DNA of 64,000 bases from Streptomyces sp. R302 (GCF_012927245.1 NZ_JABBGE010000005.1:496001-560000), one strand, 5' to 3'; shown: positions 26,469 to 36,724, counted from the stretch's first letter. Numbers and translations are program-made. The notes: generated by a model from the sequence alone, not told the origin.

Positions 26469-26800
26469 GGCGCAGAGCGTAGGGGCGCCCGGCCCCTGCC
26501 GCAGGAAGCGCGACCGCGCACCACCGGCGAGGAGACGCGCCAACCGGCGCCCGCCCGACCCCGTGCGCCCCCTGCCGACACAGCAGGGGCGGAGCCGGCG
26601 GATGAGGAGGAGAGTGGAGAGAGGCAGACCGGGGCGGAGACGGCGAGTGACCGCCCGTCCCCCGTTTGCCACGAAAGACGTGCTGACCTGCGAGATCACA
26701 TGTGCACGAGCGAGGACACACGCCGGGACACAGGGACACAGGTCCCGTGGTCTTGGGCCGGAGGACCCGGCGCCCCCGCACGAAGCAGGGAGCTCCGTCC

Positions 26801-27436
26801 ATGGACCAGGCGCCGTACTGGGGGCTCGTCGGAGTCGTCCTCGGCGGCCTGCTGGCCCAGGTGGCCAACTGGGTCGACCACCGGCGCCAGCGCCGGGAGC
26901 GGCTGGAAGACTTTCTCCGAACCAAGCTCGAACAGCGCGAAGCGTTTGAGCTGGAGCACCTCGTGGAGGTCAACCAGCTCCTGCGGAACCTGCGCCGTCG
27001 CGGAGACGAGCTCATCTCCGCCAAGAAGCCCGACCCCCGCTATGCGAAACCGCCCGATGATCACGCCGAGCGCTGCCGGACCGCCATCAGGGAGGCTGAT
27101 GCCGCCCTCGATGCACAGGTCGGATTCATCCTTGACGACAAGGTGCGAGAGCTGGTCAAGGCGGCCGCCGACCGCATCCTCGACCGGGCCTGGACCGTGT
27201 ACCAGGAAGCGCCCGCGACGTTCGAGGAAGCCATCCAGAGAGGCACGCTCGGCATCGGCATCTACACCGCAATCGAAGAGACGCACGAGGCAGCGGAAGC
27301 CGCCTACGAAGCTATCTCCGAGCGCGTGCGCGAGCTGTACGCGGGCTTCGGGGAGCCTCGTAGGAGGTGGCCGTTCAGCTCCTGGTCGCGAGAGCCCGGG
27401 CCAACCCGTTCGGGGCATGGTGCGGAATCCCGTTGA
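26801..27436 (+). CDS. Membrane-anchored helical protein
   Basis: A 211-residue protein with a short N-terminal membrane segment (YWGLVGVVLGGLLAQVANWV) followed directly by a basic stretch (DHRRQRRERLED) and long charged helices (EHLVEVNQLLRNLRRRGDEL; VRELVKAAADRILDRAWTVY). This single-helix plus cytoplasmic four-helix layout is common among uncharacterised actinobacterial proteins. AGGGAG lies about nine bases before ATG 26801. Function unknown. Confidence 0.55.
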   Translation: MDQAPYWGLVGVVLGGLLAQVANWVDHRRQRRERLEDFLRTKLEQREAFELEHLVEVNQLLRNLRRRGDELISAKKPDPRYAKPPDDHAERCRTAIREADAALDAQVGFILDDKVRELVKAAADRILDRAWTVYQEAPATFEEAIQRGTLGIGIYTAIEETHEAAEAAYEAISERVRELYAGFGEPRRRWPFSSWSREPGPTRSGHGAESR

Positions 27437-27569
27437 TGGCAGGTTCGGCGGCACTGTCGAGGAACCCGTCGAAGTTCCCGTCGAGAAGCCCCTGACCAGG
27501 GAAAAAGAACATCTCGTGGAACTTCGTGGAACCACTAACGCGTGCGCGGGCGGGCGAGGGGGTTCCACG

Positions 27570-28000
27570 TCAGCTGACGGGAGACCGTCCCGGGGCCAGG
27601 GCCTTGGTGGTCACGGCGGCGCGGACGGCGGCGAGCTCGTCCAGGAGCGCGAGGGCGGAGTCCCGGAGCTCGGCGGCCGTACGGGGGTGGGAGGCCACCG
27701 CGCTGGCGGGGACGCCGCCGGACAGGACCGGACGCAGGCCGCGCAGCTTGGCGGCGAGGCCCGGGCCGTCGAGGCGCCTCTGCCAGGAGCTCAGCTCCTT
27801 CGCAGGGGCGACGGCGACGAGGGCGGGCCAGGTGTCGTTGAAGGTGGCCAGGTCCGAGACCGCCTCGCGTAGCCGCCGCTCGTTGTCCCGGCACCAGGCG
27901 TCGGCGGCCCGGTCGCGGGCGCGCTCGGCGCGCTGGAGCTCGGGGTGGCGGTCGCCGCGGTAGGAGGCGGCGTCGCGCTGCAGGCGGACGAAGCGGGACC
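27570..28000 (-). pseudogene. C-terminal fragment of a gene cut at the inverted repeat
   Basis: The minus-strand frame running from 28000 to the TGA at 27570-27572 reads as coding throughout: FVRLQRDAASYRGDRHPELQ, ERARDRAADAWCRDNERR, LVAVAPAKELSSWQRRL and TAAELRDSALALLDEL. It has no start codon of its own and stops being coding exactly where the 42-bp repeat begins. It is the tail of a helical protein I do not recognise. The N-terminal part is not found on the far side of the left repeat, so this is truncation rather than simple inversion. Confidence 0.6.
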
Positions 28001-28042
28001 CCTAGCTATTGGGGGGTTAGTTGTCCCCTGGTGTCCGAGCTG
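28001..28042 (+). repeat. Right copy of the 42-bp inverted repeat
   Basis: Plus-strand partner of 25104-25145 with one mismatch (C/T in CTAGCTAYTGGG). It lies between the cut gene at 27570-28000 and the 3' end of the secretion operon. Confidence 0.85.
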
Positions 28043-28106
28043 GGATTCCGGGGTCGTCCCAGGTCGTTTACGTGGTCAACCAGCCCCCGCACGCCTGTCG
28101 ACGGAC

Positions 28107-29276
28107 TCATCCGCCCTTCGGGAAGTGGGGCGGGGCCCAGCCCAGGTAGGTGGCACCCCACACTGTTTCGATGTCGCTTGCGTCGACGACGTCGATGCAG
28201 CCCTTGCGGCGGATGTCGTTGGACGCGATCTTTCCGTCGCCGAGGTAGAGCGCGACGTGCCCGGCCCGCTGTCCGGTGTCCCAGTACAGCAACGCCCCCG
28301 GTGGCGGATTGCGGTCGCGGTCGTGGCGCATGGCGGCGGGCATCTGCCGGTAGTGGTCGACGGCGTACTGAACCCCGGAGTAGGACCAGCCGTAGGTGCG
28401 GGCTACGAAAGCCAGACAGGCCCGGTACCAGTTCGCGCCCCCGCCAGCGGCTTCCTGCCGCGCCCATGCGATGGCCCCCGCGGTCGAGCGCGGGTTCCTG
28501 ACGGAAGCAGGCCAGCCGGCCGCACCGTCGTGGAACGCCTTCCTGCCCGCCGTCGTCCCCTCGGCGCCGGCGGTGCCGAGCCGGTCGTAGGCGTGGACGT
28601 GCCCGAGGACCTCGTCCGCGTACGCCCCCGACTGGTTGTAGCGCAGCACCGCCTTGCGGAGCTGGGCGTCGTCGCCGAGGTCGCTCGGGCCGGTGCCGCA
28701 GAGGTAGGCGGCGGTGGCCTGCGCGGCGTCGTAGATGTTGTGGGGGTCCTTGGCACCGTCGCCGTTGCCGTCCTGCCCGGAAGGCCCGTTCCAGGTGGAG
28801 GGGATGAACTGCATGGGCCCGACCGCCCGGTCGTAGACGGTGTCACCGTCCAGGACACCGCGGTCGGTGTCGCCGTGGACGCTCGTGTTCCCTCCGGCGC
28901 CCGAGCCGTTGAGCCGCACTCCGTAGATCCGGGGCGTCACCGCACCGCTCGTGGCGACGTCGCGCCCGGCGGCGTGGTTCGACTCGACCCGGCCGATGCC
29001 GGCGACGACCGACCAGCGCATCCCCCTGCACCTCGGGCGCAGCGTGGTCATCGCGGCCGCGGCCCGCACGTAGGCGTCGAGGACCACCGGCCCGATCCCC
29101 GAGACGCCGGCCGGCGCCGCGGCCGACGGGCCGGAGGCCGCGGCGCCGGCCTCTTCCTCGTGACCGGCGGCGCCGTTGGCGACGGCTGCGACGAACAGGA
29201 CCACCAGCCCCAGGACGAGCGCAAGCGGCGAGAGCAGCACCGCGCCGGTCAGCACCGCCTTCGCCGGGGCCTTCAC
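28107..29276 (-). CDS. Bifunctional lytic transglycosylase / NlpC-P60 peptidase of the conjugation system
   Basis: A 389-residue envelope protein. An N-terminal membrane anchor (AVLLSPLALVLGLVVLFVAAV) is followed by a transglycosylase-like domain (SVVAGIGRVESNHAAG with the catalytic Glu; GPMQFIPSTW; GAKDPHNIYDAAQATAAYLC). A C-terminal NlpC/P60-type domain has the catalytic Cys in WYRACLAFVARTYGWSYSG and His in GHVALYLG. It should open peptidoglycan for the secretion channel, as VirB1-type proteins do. GTG 29276 overlaps the upstream TGA as GTGA, showing tight coupling; the long upstream frame is the neighbour's shadow. Last gene of the operon. Confidence 0.82.
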   Translation of the reverse strand: MKAPAKAVLTGAVLLSPLALVLGLVVLFVAAVANGAAGHEEEAGAAASGPSAAAPAGVSGIGPVVLDAYVRAAAAMTTLRPRCRGMRWSVVAGIGRVESNHAAGRDVATSGAVTPRIYGVRLNGSGAGGNTSVHGDTDRGVLDGDTVYDRAVGPMQFIPSTWNGPSGQDGNGDGAKDPHNIYDAAQATAAYLCGTGPSDLGDDAQLRKAVLRYNQSGAYADEVLGHVHAYDRLGTAGAEGTTAGRKAFHDGAAGWPASVRNPRSTAGAIAWARQEAAGGGANWYRACLAFVARTYGWSYSGVQYAVDHYRQMPAAMRHDRDRNPPPGALLYWDTGQRAGHVALYLGDGKIASNDIRRKGCIDVVDASDIETVWGATYLGWAPPHFPKGG

Positions 29277-32008
29277 GGACGCCTCGGGCGCCGCGGCGAC
29301 GCCGGGTTGAGCGGCGGCGCCGGGCGGGCGGCGCGCCGCGCCCGCGGCGGAGCGGGCGAGGGTTGCGGGGCCGGAGCCGGCTGAACGGCGGCTGCCGGAG
29401 CCGGCTGCACCGGGGCCGCCTGCGGGGGCTGGGGCGTCGGGGGCTGCGGGGGAGCGGCGGCCGGTGTCTGCTGGGCCTGGACGCGGTGCAGCCGCTGCCG
29501 GAGGCGGGCCTGGTTCGGTCCGGCCGGCGGCTGTGCGATCGGCGGTGCGGGACGCCCTCGCCGAACCGGCGCCGGCGCCGGAGCGGGAGTGGGCGTCGGC
29601 GGGTGGGCCGGGCGGGGCGGCACGGGGCGCCGCCGGGGCGGGGGCGGGGGCGGGGGAAACGGTCCGGGACGGTTCGGTGCGCGGTAGAGGCCGAGTCCGC
29701 CGCGGCCGGTCACGATCCGGCCGAGCGAGCGCACGTTGTGGACGCCCTCTCCGACAAGGTTCGCCGCTGGCGCCACCGTGCTCTGGTGGACCGCCTGGAC
29801 CGCTCGCCGTGCTCGTGCACCCGCGGCCGCGCGGGCGGAGGCGAGCCGGCCGGGCAGAGCCGTGGCCGCGGCGCCGACGCGCCGCGCCGCCCTCGGCCCG
29901 TACACCGGCAGTCCGATGGTCGCCTGCAGGCCGAACCGTGTGGTCTTCGCTGCGATCCGGGCACTGCCCACGGCGGTGCGGCCGGCGAGCCGGGCGGTAC
30001 CGGCGACGGCCCGGCCGGTGCCGCGCAGCGCCATCCCGCCGAGGCTGGTGGCGGTACGGGCCGCACCGGCCCGGCCCAGACCGACGACTGCGCCGGCGCC
30101 GCCGGTGAGGGCCGCCGCGCCGAGCGCGAGGCCGCCCAGAGCCAGCGCCCCGCCCATCCCCCTCCGCTTGGGGGAGGAGAGCGCGGGCGCGGCGGTACCG
30201 CCGACCACGCTGGCGCCGACCCGGGCGCGGGCGCGCGCGGCCAAGCCGCGAGTGGCGTGGGCCAGGCGCTTGCGGTAGATGAAGGCGCCGAGCACGACGC
30301 AGTCGAGCATGACGAAGCGGATGGTGATCCCGCCGGGCAGATCGCGGTCGGAGGCGTTGAGGACGGCGTTGACGACGACGATGAACACGGCGACCGACGC
30401 GACGGAGACGAGCATCAGGGCCAGGGCGCGGGCGATGGCGGTGGCCCGGTCCCACAGCCAGCCGCGTCCGGGGCCGGGCAGGACACCGACGGCGAGCCCG
30501 ACCTTGGCGATCATGGCCTCGATGGCGATCTGCAGCTGGGCGAAGAGGAACCCGGCAGTCAGCGTGATCATGAAGATGCAGGTCAGGAAAGCGGCGATGA
30601 CCATGAAGAACGCGCCGCCGACCTTCTCCATGCTGGCCTTCTTCGCCGACGCGGCGCCGTCCTTCACACACTGGTTCTCGAACGTCTTCAGCGGACCCTT
30701 GGCGGCGAGCTTCTCGCGGATGACCGTGTCAGTGGACTGGGTGGTGGTCTCGGCGATGTCCTGGAGAGTGCCCCCGATGTACGGGATCTCTCCCACCTTC
30801 TTCTCGCCGGATGCCAGGATCTCGTCGATCTCCTTGTCGAAGACCGCCTGGGAGATCCGGGATTCGCGAAACAGCGTGCCGCACTTCGGGCCGCCGCCGC
30901 CCTGGGGGTCGGAGAAGGTCCGGCCGTAGGAGAGCATCATCGCCGGGCGGGCGACGAAGGCGTCCACCAGGGCGTCGGTGATGGGCCGGGCGATCGAGGC
31001 AGGCGAGTTGCGCACCCGCTGCCCGACCGTCGCTCCCTGCCCGGTCTTCTCCCACGCACCCGCAGCCGTCGTCCGGCCGGTGCTGCCGGCGTCGATGGCC
31101 TCCTTGTCCAGGACGAGCGCCGCGGTCTCCACCGCGAGATCGCGCACGGTGGCAACGACGCCATCGTCCTTGGACAGCAGCATCTGCGGCGGCGAGGCCA
31201 GCGCGCCGAGCGCGAGCGCGGAGATGACCAGCGCCGCCGCCATCTCGCCCCACCCGCGCGCCCGGTTGCCGAACAGCAGATGCCAGGACGCCACCACCAT
31301 CGCGAACGTGAGGAACAAGGTGGGCAGCCCCAGCTGCACGATCACCCCGCCGTACAGCGACGTCGACACCGTCAGCGCGGGCTTGAGGAGCAGCCCGGCC
31401 AGGGAGAACGACAGCGCCCAGGTGATCAGGAAGCACGCGAAGGAGACCAGCCACTTGTTCCCGAGGAACATCATCTCGACCAGGAAGTGCTCGATCTTCA
31501 GGTCCCAGTCGTTCCAGTCGCCGGTATCGGCGTAGACCCGGTAGGCGGAGACCGGGATGTTGTTGCGGTCGGTCACCTCGAACGCGGACAGCACCCCGCC
31601 CCGGGACGCCTCGTTCTTGAGGTAGTCCTCCACCTTCTTGTCCCAGGCTTCCTTCGCGCGACGCTCCTGCTCCTTCTTCTGTGCGGTCGCCTTGCGTTCG
31701 GCCTCCTGCCCGCTCTCGTCGAGCGTGGTGCCGTCCGCGGGCGGTGTGAGCACGGGCGCGGGGGCGAGCGGGTTGGCCGGGTCGACCGACGGCACCAGAC
31801 GGTTCGGCACGCTCGGCGACGGGGTCGGCTCCGGCGCGGCCGTCGCGACCGCGGCCAGCAGCAGCGACGAGAGGCTAGCGAGCATCAGCAGCACCATCGC
31901 GAGCAGCAGCGCCCGGCCCGGCCGCGCCCACCGCACCACAGCGACAGCACGCTCCCCGAGTCCGGCCGTGGTACGCCAGGCGGCACGCGCGGGGTGCCGG
32001 CGGGACAT
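29273..32008 (-). CDS. VirB6/TrbL-like polytopic conjugation protein
   Basis: A 911-residue protein. Signal-like first helix (ALLLAMVLLMLASLSSLLLA), an extracytoplasmic region, then about seven membrane segments (SFACFLITWALSFSLAGLLL; LGLPTLFLTFAMVVASW; FFMVIAAFLTCIFMITLTA and others). The C-terminal ~300 residues are a basic, alanine- and proline-rich cytoplasmic tail. This matches the large inner-membrane channel subunit of actinobacterial type IV secretion systems. ATG 32008 overlaps the VirB4-like stop. The proline-rich tail probably contacts the ATPase or DNA; that is inference. Confidence 0.75.
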   Translation of the reverse strand: MSRRHPARAAWRTTAGLGERAVAVVRWARPGRALLLAMVLLMLASLSSLLLAAVATAAPEPTPSPSVPNRLVPSVDPANPLAPAPVLTPPADGTTLDESGQEAERKATAQKKEQERRAKEAWDKKVEDYLKNEASRGGVLSAFEVTDRNNIPVSAYRVYADTGDWNDWDLKIEHFLVEMMFLGNKWLVSFACFLITWALSFSLAGLLLKPALTVSTSLYGGVIVQLGLPTLFLTFAMVVASWHLLFGNRARGWGEMAAALVISALALGALASPPQMLLSKDDGVVATVRDLAVETAALVLDKEAIDAGSTGRTTAAGAWEKTGQGATVGQRVRNSPASIARPITDALVDAFVARPAMMLSYGRTFSDPQGGGGPKCGTLFRESRISQAVFDKEIDEILASGEKKVGEIPYIGGTLQDIAETTTQSTDTVIREKLAAKGPLKTFENQCVKDGAASAKKASMEKVGGAFFMVIAAFLTCIFMITLTAGFLFAQLQIAIEAMIAKVGLAVGVLPGPGRGWLWDRATAIARALALMLVSVASVAVFIVVVNAVLNASDRDLPGGITIRFVMLDCVVLGAFIYRKRLAHATRGLAARARARVGASVVGGTAAPALSSPKRRGMGGALALGGLALGAAALTGGAGAVVGLGRAGAARTATSLGGMALRGTGRAVAGTARLAGRTAVGSARIAAKTTRFGLQATIGLPVYGPRAARRVGAAATALPGRLASARAAAGARARRAVQAVHQSTVAPAANLVGEGVHNVRSLGRIVTGRGGLGLYRAPNRPGPFPPPPPPPRRRPVPPRPAHPPTPTPAPAPAPVRRGRPAPPIAQPPAGPNQARLRQRLHRVQAQQTPAAAPPQPPTPQPPQAAPVQPAPAAAVQPAPAPQPSPAPPRARRAARPAPPLNPASPRRPRRP

Positions 32009-34582
32009 CAGACGGCCTGCCGGACGGGCTGGGAGTGGATGGCGGCCGCGATGTCCTCATCGGCGGGGATGGTGATCTGCATGGCGCCGATCCGGCCGGT
32101 CAGATCACGGTGGAGGCATTCACCGGCCCGCGCGGCCCGCTCCTCGTCGCTCATGTCCGGCCGGTTGGGCGACAGACCGGCGGTGACCAGGCTCAGCAGG
32201 TCCTCGTCCTGGTCGCTGCACCCCAGGAACGCGAGCCCGCGGGCGGCCAGGTTGCGGTTCGTGTGCCGGAAGGGACACTTGCGCGGGATCAGGCCGCGCA
32301 GGATCTGCCCCTTCTCACTGTCGGCGGGGCCGATGTCGTCCTCGTCGTGCCCGCCGAACCACGCTCCGGCGTTGTGCTTACGGCTGTCCTTGACCAGCTC
32401 GATCGCCAGCTCCAGCCCCTCGGGCGAGGACGTCAGCCACCAGCACTCGTCCCAGATCGCCACCGCGAACTCGTCCGGAGCGGCGTAGGCGATCTTTCGA
32501 CACAGGGCAGCGATCAGATACATCACCGCCCGCCCGAACGTCTTCTCGAACTGCAGCTTCTCCAGCCGCCCGGCCTCCAACTCGCTCTTCGTCGGCAGCG
32601 CCAGAGAATGAACCGCGAACACGACGCTGTCCGCGGTGGAGTTCCGCACCACCGGCAGCGTCTCGTCGAACACCGCGCGCGCGAGGTCCTTGCGGCGGGC
32701 GGCGGCCAGCCGGCGCGCGGCCAGCGCCGCGAACGTGTCCCCGCCCGCACCCCGGTTGGTCAGCTCCTCCACCAGCACCCGCATCGAGGGATGCGGCTCC
32801 TTCAGGACGGCCTCGATCGCCTCCGACAGAGCGATGCCCTCCTCGCTCATCGGCGACAGCCCCAGCAGCAGCGTCAGGTACGACTCGGTGAACCGCTGCG
32901 CCTCCGCCGGCTCGGTGAAGATCCGCAGCGGGTCCAGAGAGATCCGGGCCTGGTCGTCGATCGTGATGATCTCCGTCTCGCCAGGGCACGCCTCGGCGAA
33001 GCGGACCCACTCCTGCTGCTCGGTCCGGTCCACCACCACCCGGCCCCGGCGCACCCCGTGCCGGCGCCGTCCGGCCGCGAGCACCGAGTACATGGCCGAC
33101 TTCATCCCCACGCTCTTGCCGCTGCCCAGCTCACCGACCCACGCCGCCGCGGCCGACACGTTCTCCCTCGGACCGCGCGACCAGTCGCACAGCACCGGCC
33201 GCACCCCACCGTTGGCCAGCTGCAGCCCGTACAGCGGGCCCGTCTCGTCCCCCAGCGCGCTGCCGGTGAACGGCGCAGCCATCGCGAAGTCGCGGGCCAG
33301 GAGGTACTGGGAGTACTGCGCCATCACCGACGGCGTCCGCGTCCCGGGCAGCATCCCGTACCAGAGCGCCTCCTGCTCACCACGCGGCCGGACGAACGTG
33401 TACTCCCCGGCCGCGAAGTGCCCGGCCAGCTCGCTCGCCCGCCGCTCCGCCTCCTCCGGCGTGCCGCCCCACACGCACAGCGCGGTCATCGCCCGGACCT
33501 CGACCTCCGTCTTCGACGACGTCAGCCGCTCCCGGAACTCGTCCAGCCCGGACGCCGCCTTGTCGACGCTGGCCGGCACCCCGGCCGTCTCCCCGTCGTA
33601 CTGCTCGTACTGGTGGGCCAGCTCCCGCGCCTGCCGCCGGCTTTTCGCCTCCGCCGCCGCCCCGCTCTCCACCTGCAGCCGCACCACCCAGTCCACCGGG
33701 AACGAGAAATCGTCCAGCTGCCCCAGGTACTCCGACCCGGGGAACATGAACGCCTCCGGCATCTCCGCCAGCGCGAGCATCGCCTGATACGACGAGCCCC
33801 ATTCGGTCGTCGCCTCGACCCAACGCCGCGAGAACGGATTCCCCCGCCCCCGACCCCGGCCCCTGCGGCCGTCCGCTTCCTGCCCGTCCTGCTCCAGGCC
33901 CTCGCCGAGCAACCCGCCCTCGGCGAGCACCACCTGACCCAGCGAGGCCGCCCCCCGGCCCCGCCCCCGCAGCCGCTGCCCGCCGTCCGCGGCAGGCAGC
34001 ACCGGCTCGACCAGACCGCGCCGGGCGCTGTGCCCGTAGATCCACAGCACTTCGGCCGTGGACGCCGGCCGCAGCCCGATCCCCGACGGCCAGGTCGAAG
34101 CCAGCCGATGCGCCTGCACCAGGCGCATCTCCTCCTCCCGCGCCGCAACCGGACGAGGCAGCAGGCCCAGCGTCAGGGACACTTCGGCCCGCGCGGCCGC
34201 GACCACCTCGCGCACCGCTTCCTTCCGCGGCAGCGGCAGCGGCAGCGCGAGCCAGTCCGAGCGGCCCGTCAGCTCCAGCTGCTCCAGCTGTTCGTGCAGC
34301 ATCTCCACGCTCGCCGCGTACCGGGGCGAGGCGGCCATGTCGATGTCCGCGCACATCCGGGCCACCACGTTCTCCGGGTCGACCGCCGGGCACAGGCTCA
34401 GCAGCATCGACTCCCCCCCCCCGCAGCTGCTTGACCAGCGCCTCCAGATACCCCAGCCGCTGCTGCCGGGCCCGCCGCGAGGCGTGCGCCGTCTGCGCGC
34501 CCTGCACCCGGAAGACGGCCCACACCGTTCCCTGCGTCGTCCACACCACGTTCCCGGCCACGTGCCGGATCGGGATCCTCAC
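32008..34582 (-). pseudogene. VirB4-like conjugation ATPase, frame broken at a G10 tract
   Basis: The C-terminal 799 residues are open and carry Walker A GELGSGKSVGMKSAM, Walker B EFAVAIWDECWWL and KCPFRHTNRN near the end, as in VirB4/TraC ATPases that power the secretion channel. The first ~56 residues (RIPIRHVAGNVVWTTQGTVW, from GTG 34582) lie in another frame. The frames meet at a run of ten G (minus strand, about 34413-34422); nine G would give one continuous 857-residue protein reading KQLRGGESMLLSLCP. This could be a real mutation, phase variation, or a sequencing slip. The gene starts three bases after the TcpE-like stop. Confidence 0.78.
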
Positions 34583-34585
34583 CGC

Positions 34586-35242
34586 TCACACCCCCCGCTC
34601 GACATCCACGCCCACGGCCCGCGCCCGCATCTGCTCCTGACGCAGCGCCAGCAGCGCCGCGGCCGCCGCCACCGGACTCCCGCCCCGAGTCCCCGCCCGC
34701 GCCGCCGCAGCCGCTGGCCGCCCTGCTGCCGCCGGTACATCCGACGGGCTGCCCGCAGCCGCAGAAGCCGTCTCGGCCACGGCCGGCTCCTCAGCCCCAC
34801 CGGCAAAGTCCTCGGCGTCTTCCGTCCACGTCACGCTGCACACCCCCACCAGCGGCCGGTACCGGCCCACCGGCTTCACTGGCCGGCCTCCCAGACGCCC
34901 CGCAGAAGGAGCGGTCACCGCCTCGCCCGCGCTCACCGCGACCAGAAGCGGGTTACGGCCGTCCACGTGGACGTGCCGCACCACCAGAGACAGCCCGTAC
35001 GGCACCCCGAGGGCGATCACGAAATTCACCAGCCCGAAGTGCGCCCACACCTCGCGGGTCAGCATCAGCACCGCAAAGGTCACCGCGATCACGGCCACCT
35101 GCGGCACCGTGTACGGCCCGCCCGGGATCGTCATCTGCCCGCCGGGCCACTTCCCGATCATCAGCGGGTGTCGCCGCGCCTTGGTGTAGCACCGGCCCAC
35201 CAGCACTCCATCACCGGACGGCACTTCCGCGGGCGCGCTCAC
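34586..35242 (-). CDS. TcpE/PrgI-like conjugation membrane protein
   Basis: A 218-residue protein. YTKARRHPLMIGKWPGG near residue 20 and GGPYTVPQVAV, then two membrane helices (VIAVTFAVLMLTREVWAHF; VNFVIALGVPYGLSLVV), follow the pattern of TcpE/PrgI-type subunits that sit beside VirB4 in Gram-positive systems. The C-terminal ~90 residues are alanine-rich and disordered. GTG 35242 overlaps the upstream stop (GTGA). Second messenger of the ATPase start lies three bases downstream of its stop. Confidence 0.7.
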   Translation of the reverse strand: MSAPAEVPSGDGVLVGRCYTKARRHPLMIGKWPGGQMTIPGGPYTVPQVAVIAVTFAVLMLTREVWAHFGLVNFVIALGVPYGLSLVVRHVHVDGRNPLLVAVSAGEAVTAPSAGRLGGRPVKPVGRYRPLVGVCSVTWTEDAEDFAGGAEEPAVAETASAAAGSPSDVPAAAGRPAAAAARAGTRGGSPVAAAAALLALRQEQMRARAVGVDVERGV

Positions 35243-35583
35243 AGAACCTCACCGCCACGCCCCGACCCAGTCCCGGTGACCGGTTCCACGACGCGCACGA
35301 CCGCAGGCCCGCGCCCCTCGGTCACCGGCGGCGCTCCGCCCGGCTTGATCGTCTCCCCGACGGAGTCACGGAACGCGGGAGCCGTCATCACCGCGTACCA
35401 AAGGGCCACCCCACCCAGCAGCGCTCCGCCCGCGGCCAGGACGGACTGCGTCTTCCGCCAGGCTCTGATCGTGGAAATGCTCACCATGACCGTCATCACC
35501 GTGGTGGTCAGCAGACCATTGACCCGGATACCCAGCAGATTGACGTCGTTGATCGCGTCCGCCAGCAGCACCATGTCCTGCAT
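35239..35583 (-). CDS. Small two-helix membrane protein of the conjugation operon
   Basis: A 114-residue protein with two hydrophobic segments (VNGLLTTTVMTVMVSI; VLAAGGALLGGVALWYAV) and a hydrophilic tail. Size and layout fit a VirB2/TrbC-like or accessory channel subunit, but I see no diagnostic motif. ATG 35583 shares one base with the upstream stop (TGATG), and GAGAGGAG lies just upstream. Confidence 0.6.
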   Translation of the reverse strand: MQDMVLLADAINDVNLLGIRVNGLLTTTVMTVMVSISTIRAWRKTQSVLAAGGALLGGVALWYAVMTAPAFRDSVGETIKPGGAPPVTEGRGPAVVRVVEPVTGTGSGRGGEVL

Positions 35584-36650
35584 CACTTGCTCCTCTCGTC
35601 CGTTGCACCGGAACCGGCGGCCAGGAGCGGGGCCGCTTCGACGGCCTCCACCTCCCACCGCCCGTCGCGCGACTTCAGCGCGACCGCATACGTCAAAGGC
35701 CGCTTTGCGCCGCCCCGCTCGGCCGCCGTCACGTCCACCAGCAACCGGCGGCGCGTCCCGTCGGGGATCCCCGCACTCTCGGGGAAGGTGGCACCCGGCG
35801 CGTTCGTCCCGTACTCCGCAACCCGCTCCACGCGCGCCGACGCGTACGGAGCCGGCGTGATCGGCGTGAGCCTGCTGCCCGGCGGCATGTACCGGTCGAC
35901 CTCTCCGCCGCCTGCCAGGTAGGAAGTGAAGAACCCCTGAATCGTCCGGACCCCCGGATCCGCCGTGCTGGGCTCCGCCGCCTTCCCGTAGCCGAGCTCG
36001 GGGGCCTGCCCGGCCGGCAGCGCACCGACCTCCGCGGGCAGAGCCACCGCGGCGAGTTCACCCGAGGCCCCGGAGCGCACCGGCACCCGGAAGTACCGCA
36101 GCCCCACCGTCGCTTCGGCCTCGGCCTCGCTCCGGTTCGGCTTCGCCGGCGGTTCGGCGGGCCGGACTCGGGCGGCGACCGTCACGGCCCAGTAGCCGGC
36201 CGAGACGGCCCGCACCCGCACCGCCGCGGCCTGCTCCACCACCTGACCGCCCCCACCGCCCGCGAGCATGGCCGGACCAGCCCCCGGCATGAACGCCGCG
36301 ACCGCGTCGCCCGTCTGCCCCTCCCCGGCCTCCAGATACGCCGTCACGAACAGCTCGGCGAACCCGCCCGGGCCCGAGGAATCCACCACCACCGCCGCAG
36401 GCCGCTCGGAGGCGACCTCCGCGCGCACGGCCTCGGGCCCCGCGAGCAGCGCCCACGCCCCCAGCACCGGACCGGCCAGCAGCAGCACCCACGCGGAGCG
36501 GCGCAGCACCGTCACCACGTTCGCCGAGGCCCCCAGCGAACCGAGCTCCCACCCGCCCGCCTCCGCGGGCAGACCCGCCTCCTCGCCCTGGGCGTGCGCC
36601 CGTGCGGCCCCCGTCTGCTCGGGCACCGGCCCCGTACCGCGGCGCCTCAC
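35583..36650 (-). CDS. VirB8/TcpC-like conjugation protein
   Basis: About 355 residues. One membrane helix (SAWVLLLAGPVLGAWALLA) follows a ~45-residue cytoplasmic lead, then a large extracytoplasmic part with two repeats of the NTF2-like pattern (GGFAELFVTAYLEAGEG ... YWAVTVAARV; RTIQGFFTSYLAGGGEVDRY ... GRWEVEAVEAAP), as in TcpC/VirB8 assembly factors. GTG 36650 overlaps the preceding TGA and has GAGG eight bases upstream; the longer frame is not used. Confidence 0.75.
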   Translation of the reverse strand: MRRRGTGPVPEQTGAARAHAQGEEAGLPAEAGGWELGSLGASANVVTVLRRSAWVLLLAGPVLGAWALLAGPEAVRAEVASERPAAVVVDSSGPGGFAELFVTAYLEAGEGQTGDAVAAFMPGAGPAMLAGGGGGQVVEQAAAVRVRAVSAGYWAVTVAARVRPAEPPAKPNRSEAEAEATVGLRYFRVPVRSGASGELAAVALPAEVGALPAGQAPELGYGKAAEPSTADPGVRTIQGFFTSYLAGGGEVDRYMPPGSRLTPITPAPYASARVERVAEYGTNAPGATFPESAGIPDGTRRRLLVDVTAAERGGAKRPLTYAVALKSRDGRWEVEAVEAAPLLAAGSGATDERSK

Positions 36651-36724
36651 GACTGGACCTCGCGCAGCAGGGCGGCCCGCGTCAGCCGGGTCTGCGCGGG
36701 GACCTCGCACCAGCGGCCGAACGC

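Noticed and set aside
29277..30671. N-terminal extension of the muramidase/NlpC gene
   Set aside because: The extension lies within the VirB6-like gene in another frame. GTG 29276 gives a GTGA overlap and a proper membrane anchor.
29363..32488. Long plus-strand open frame (1041 codons) opposite the conjugation genes
   Set aside because: It mirrors codon positions of the minus-strand VirB6-like gene, is low-complexity and has no ribosome site or domain.
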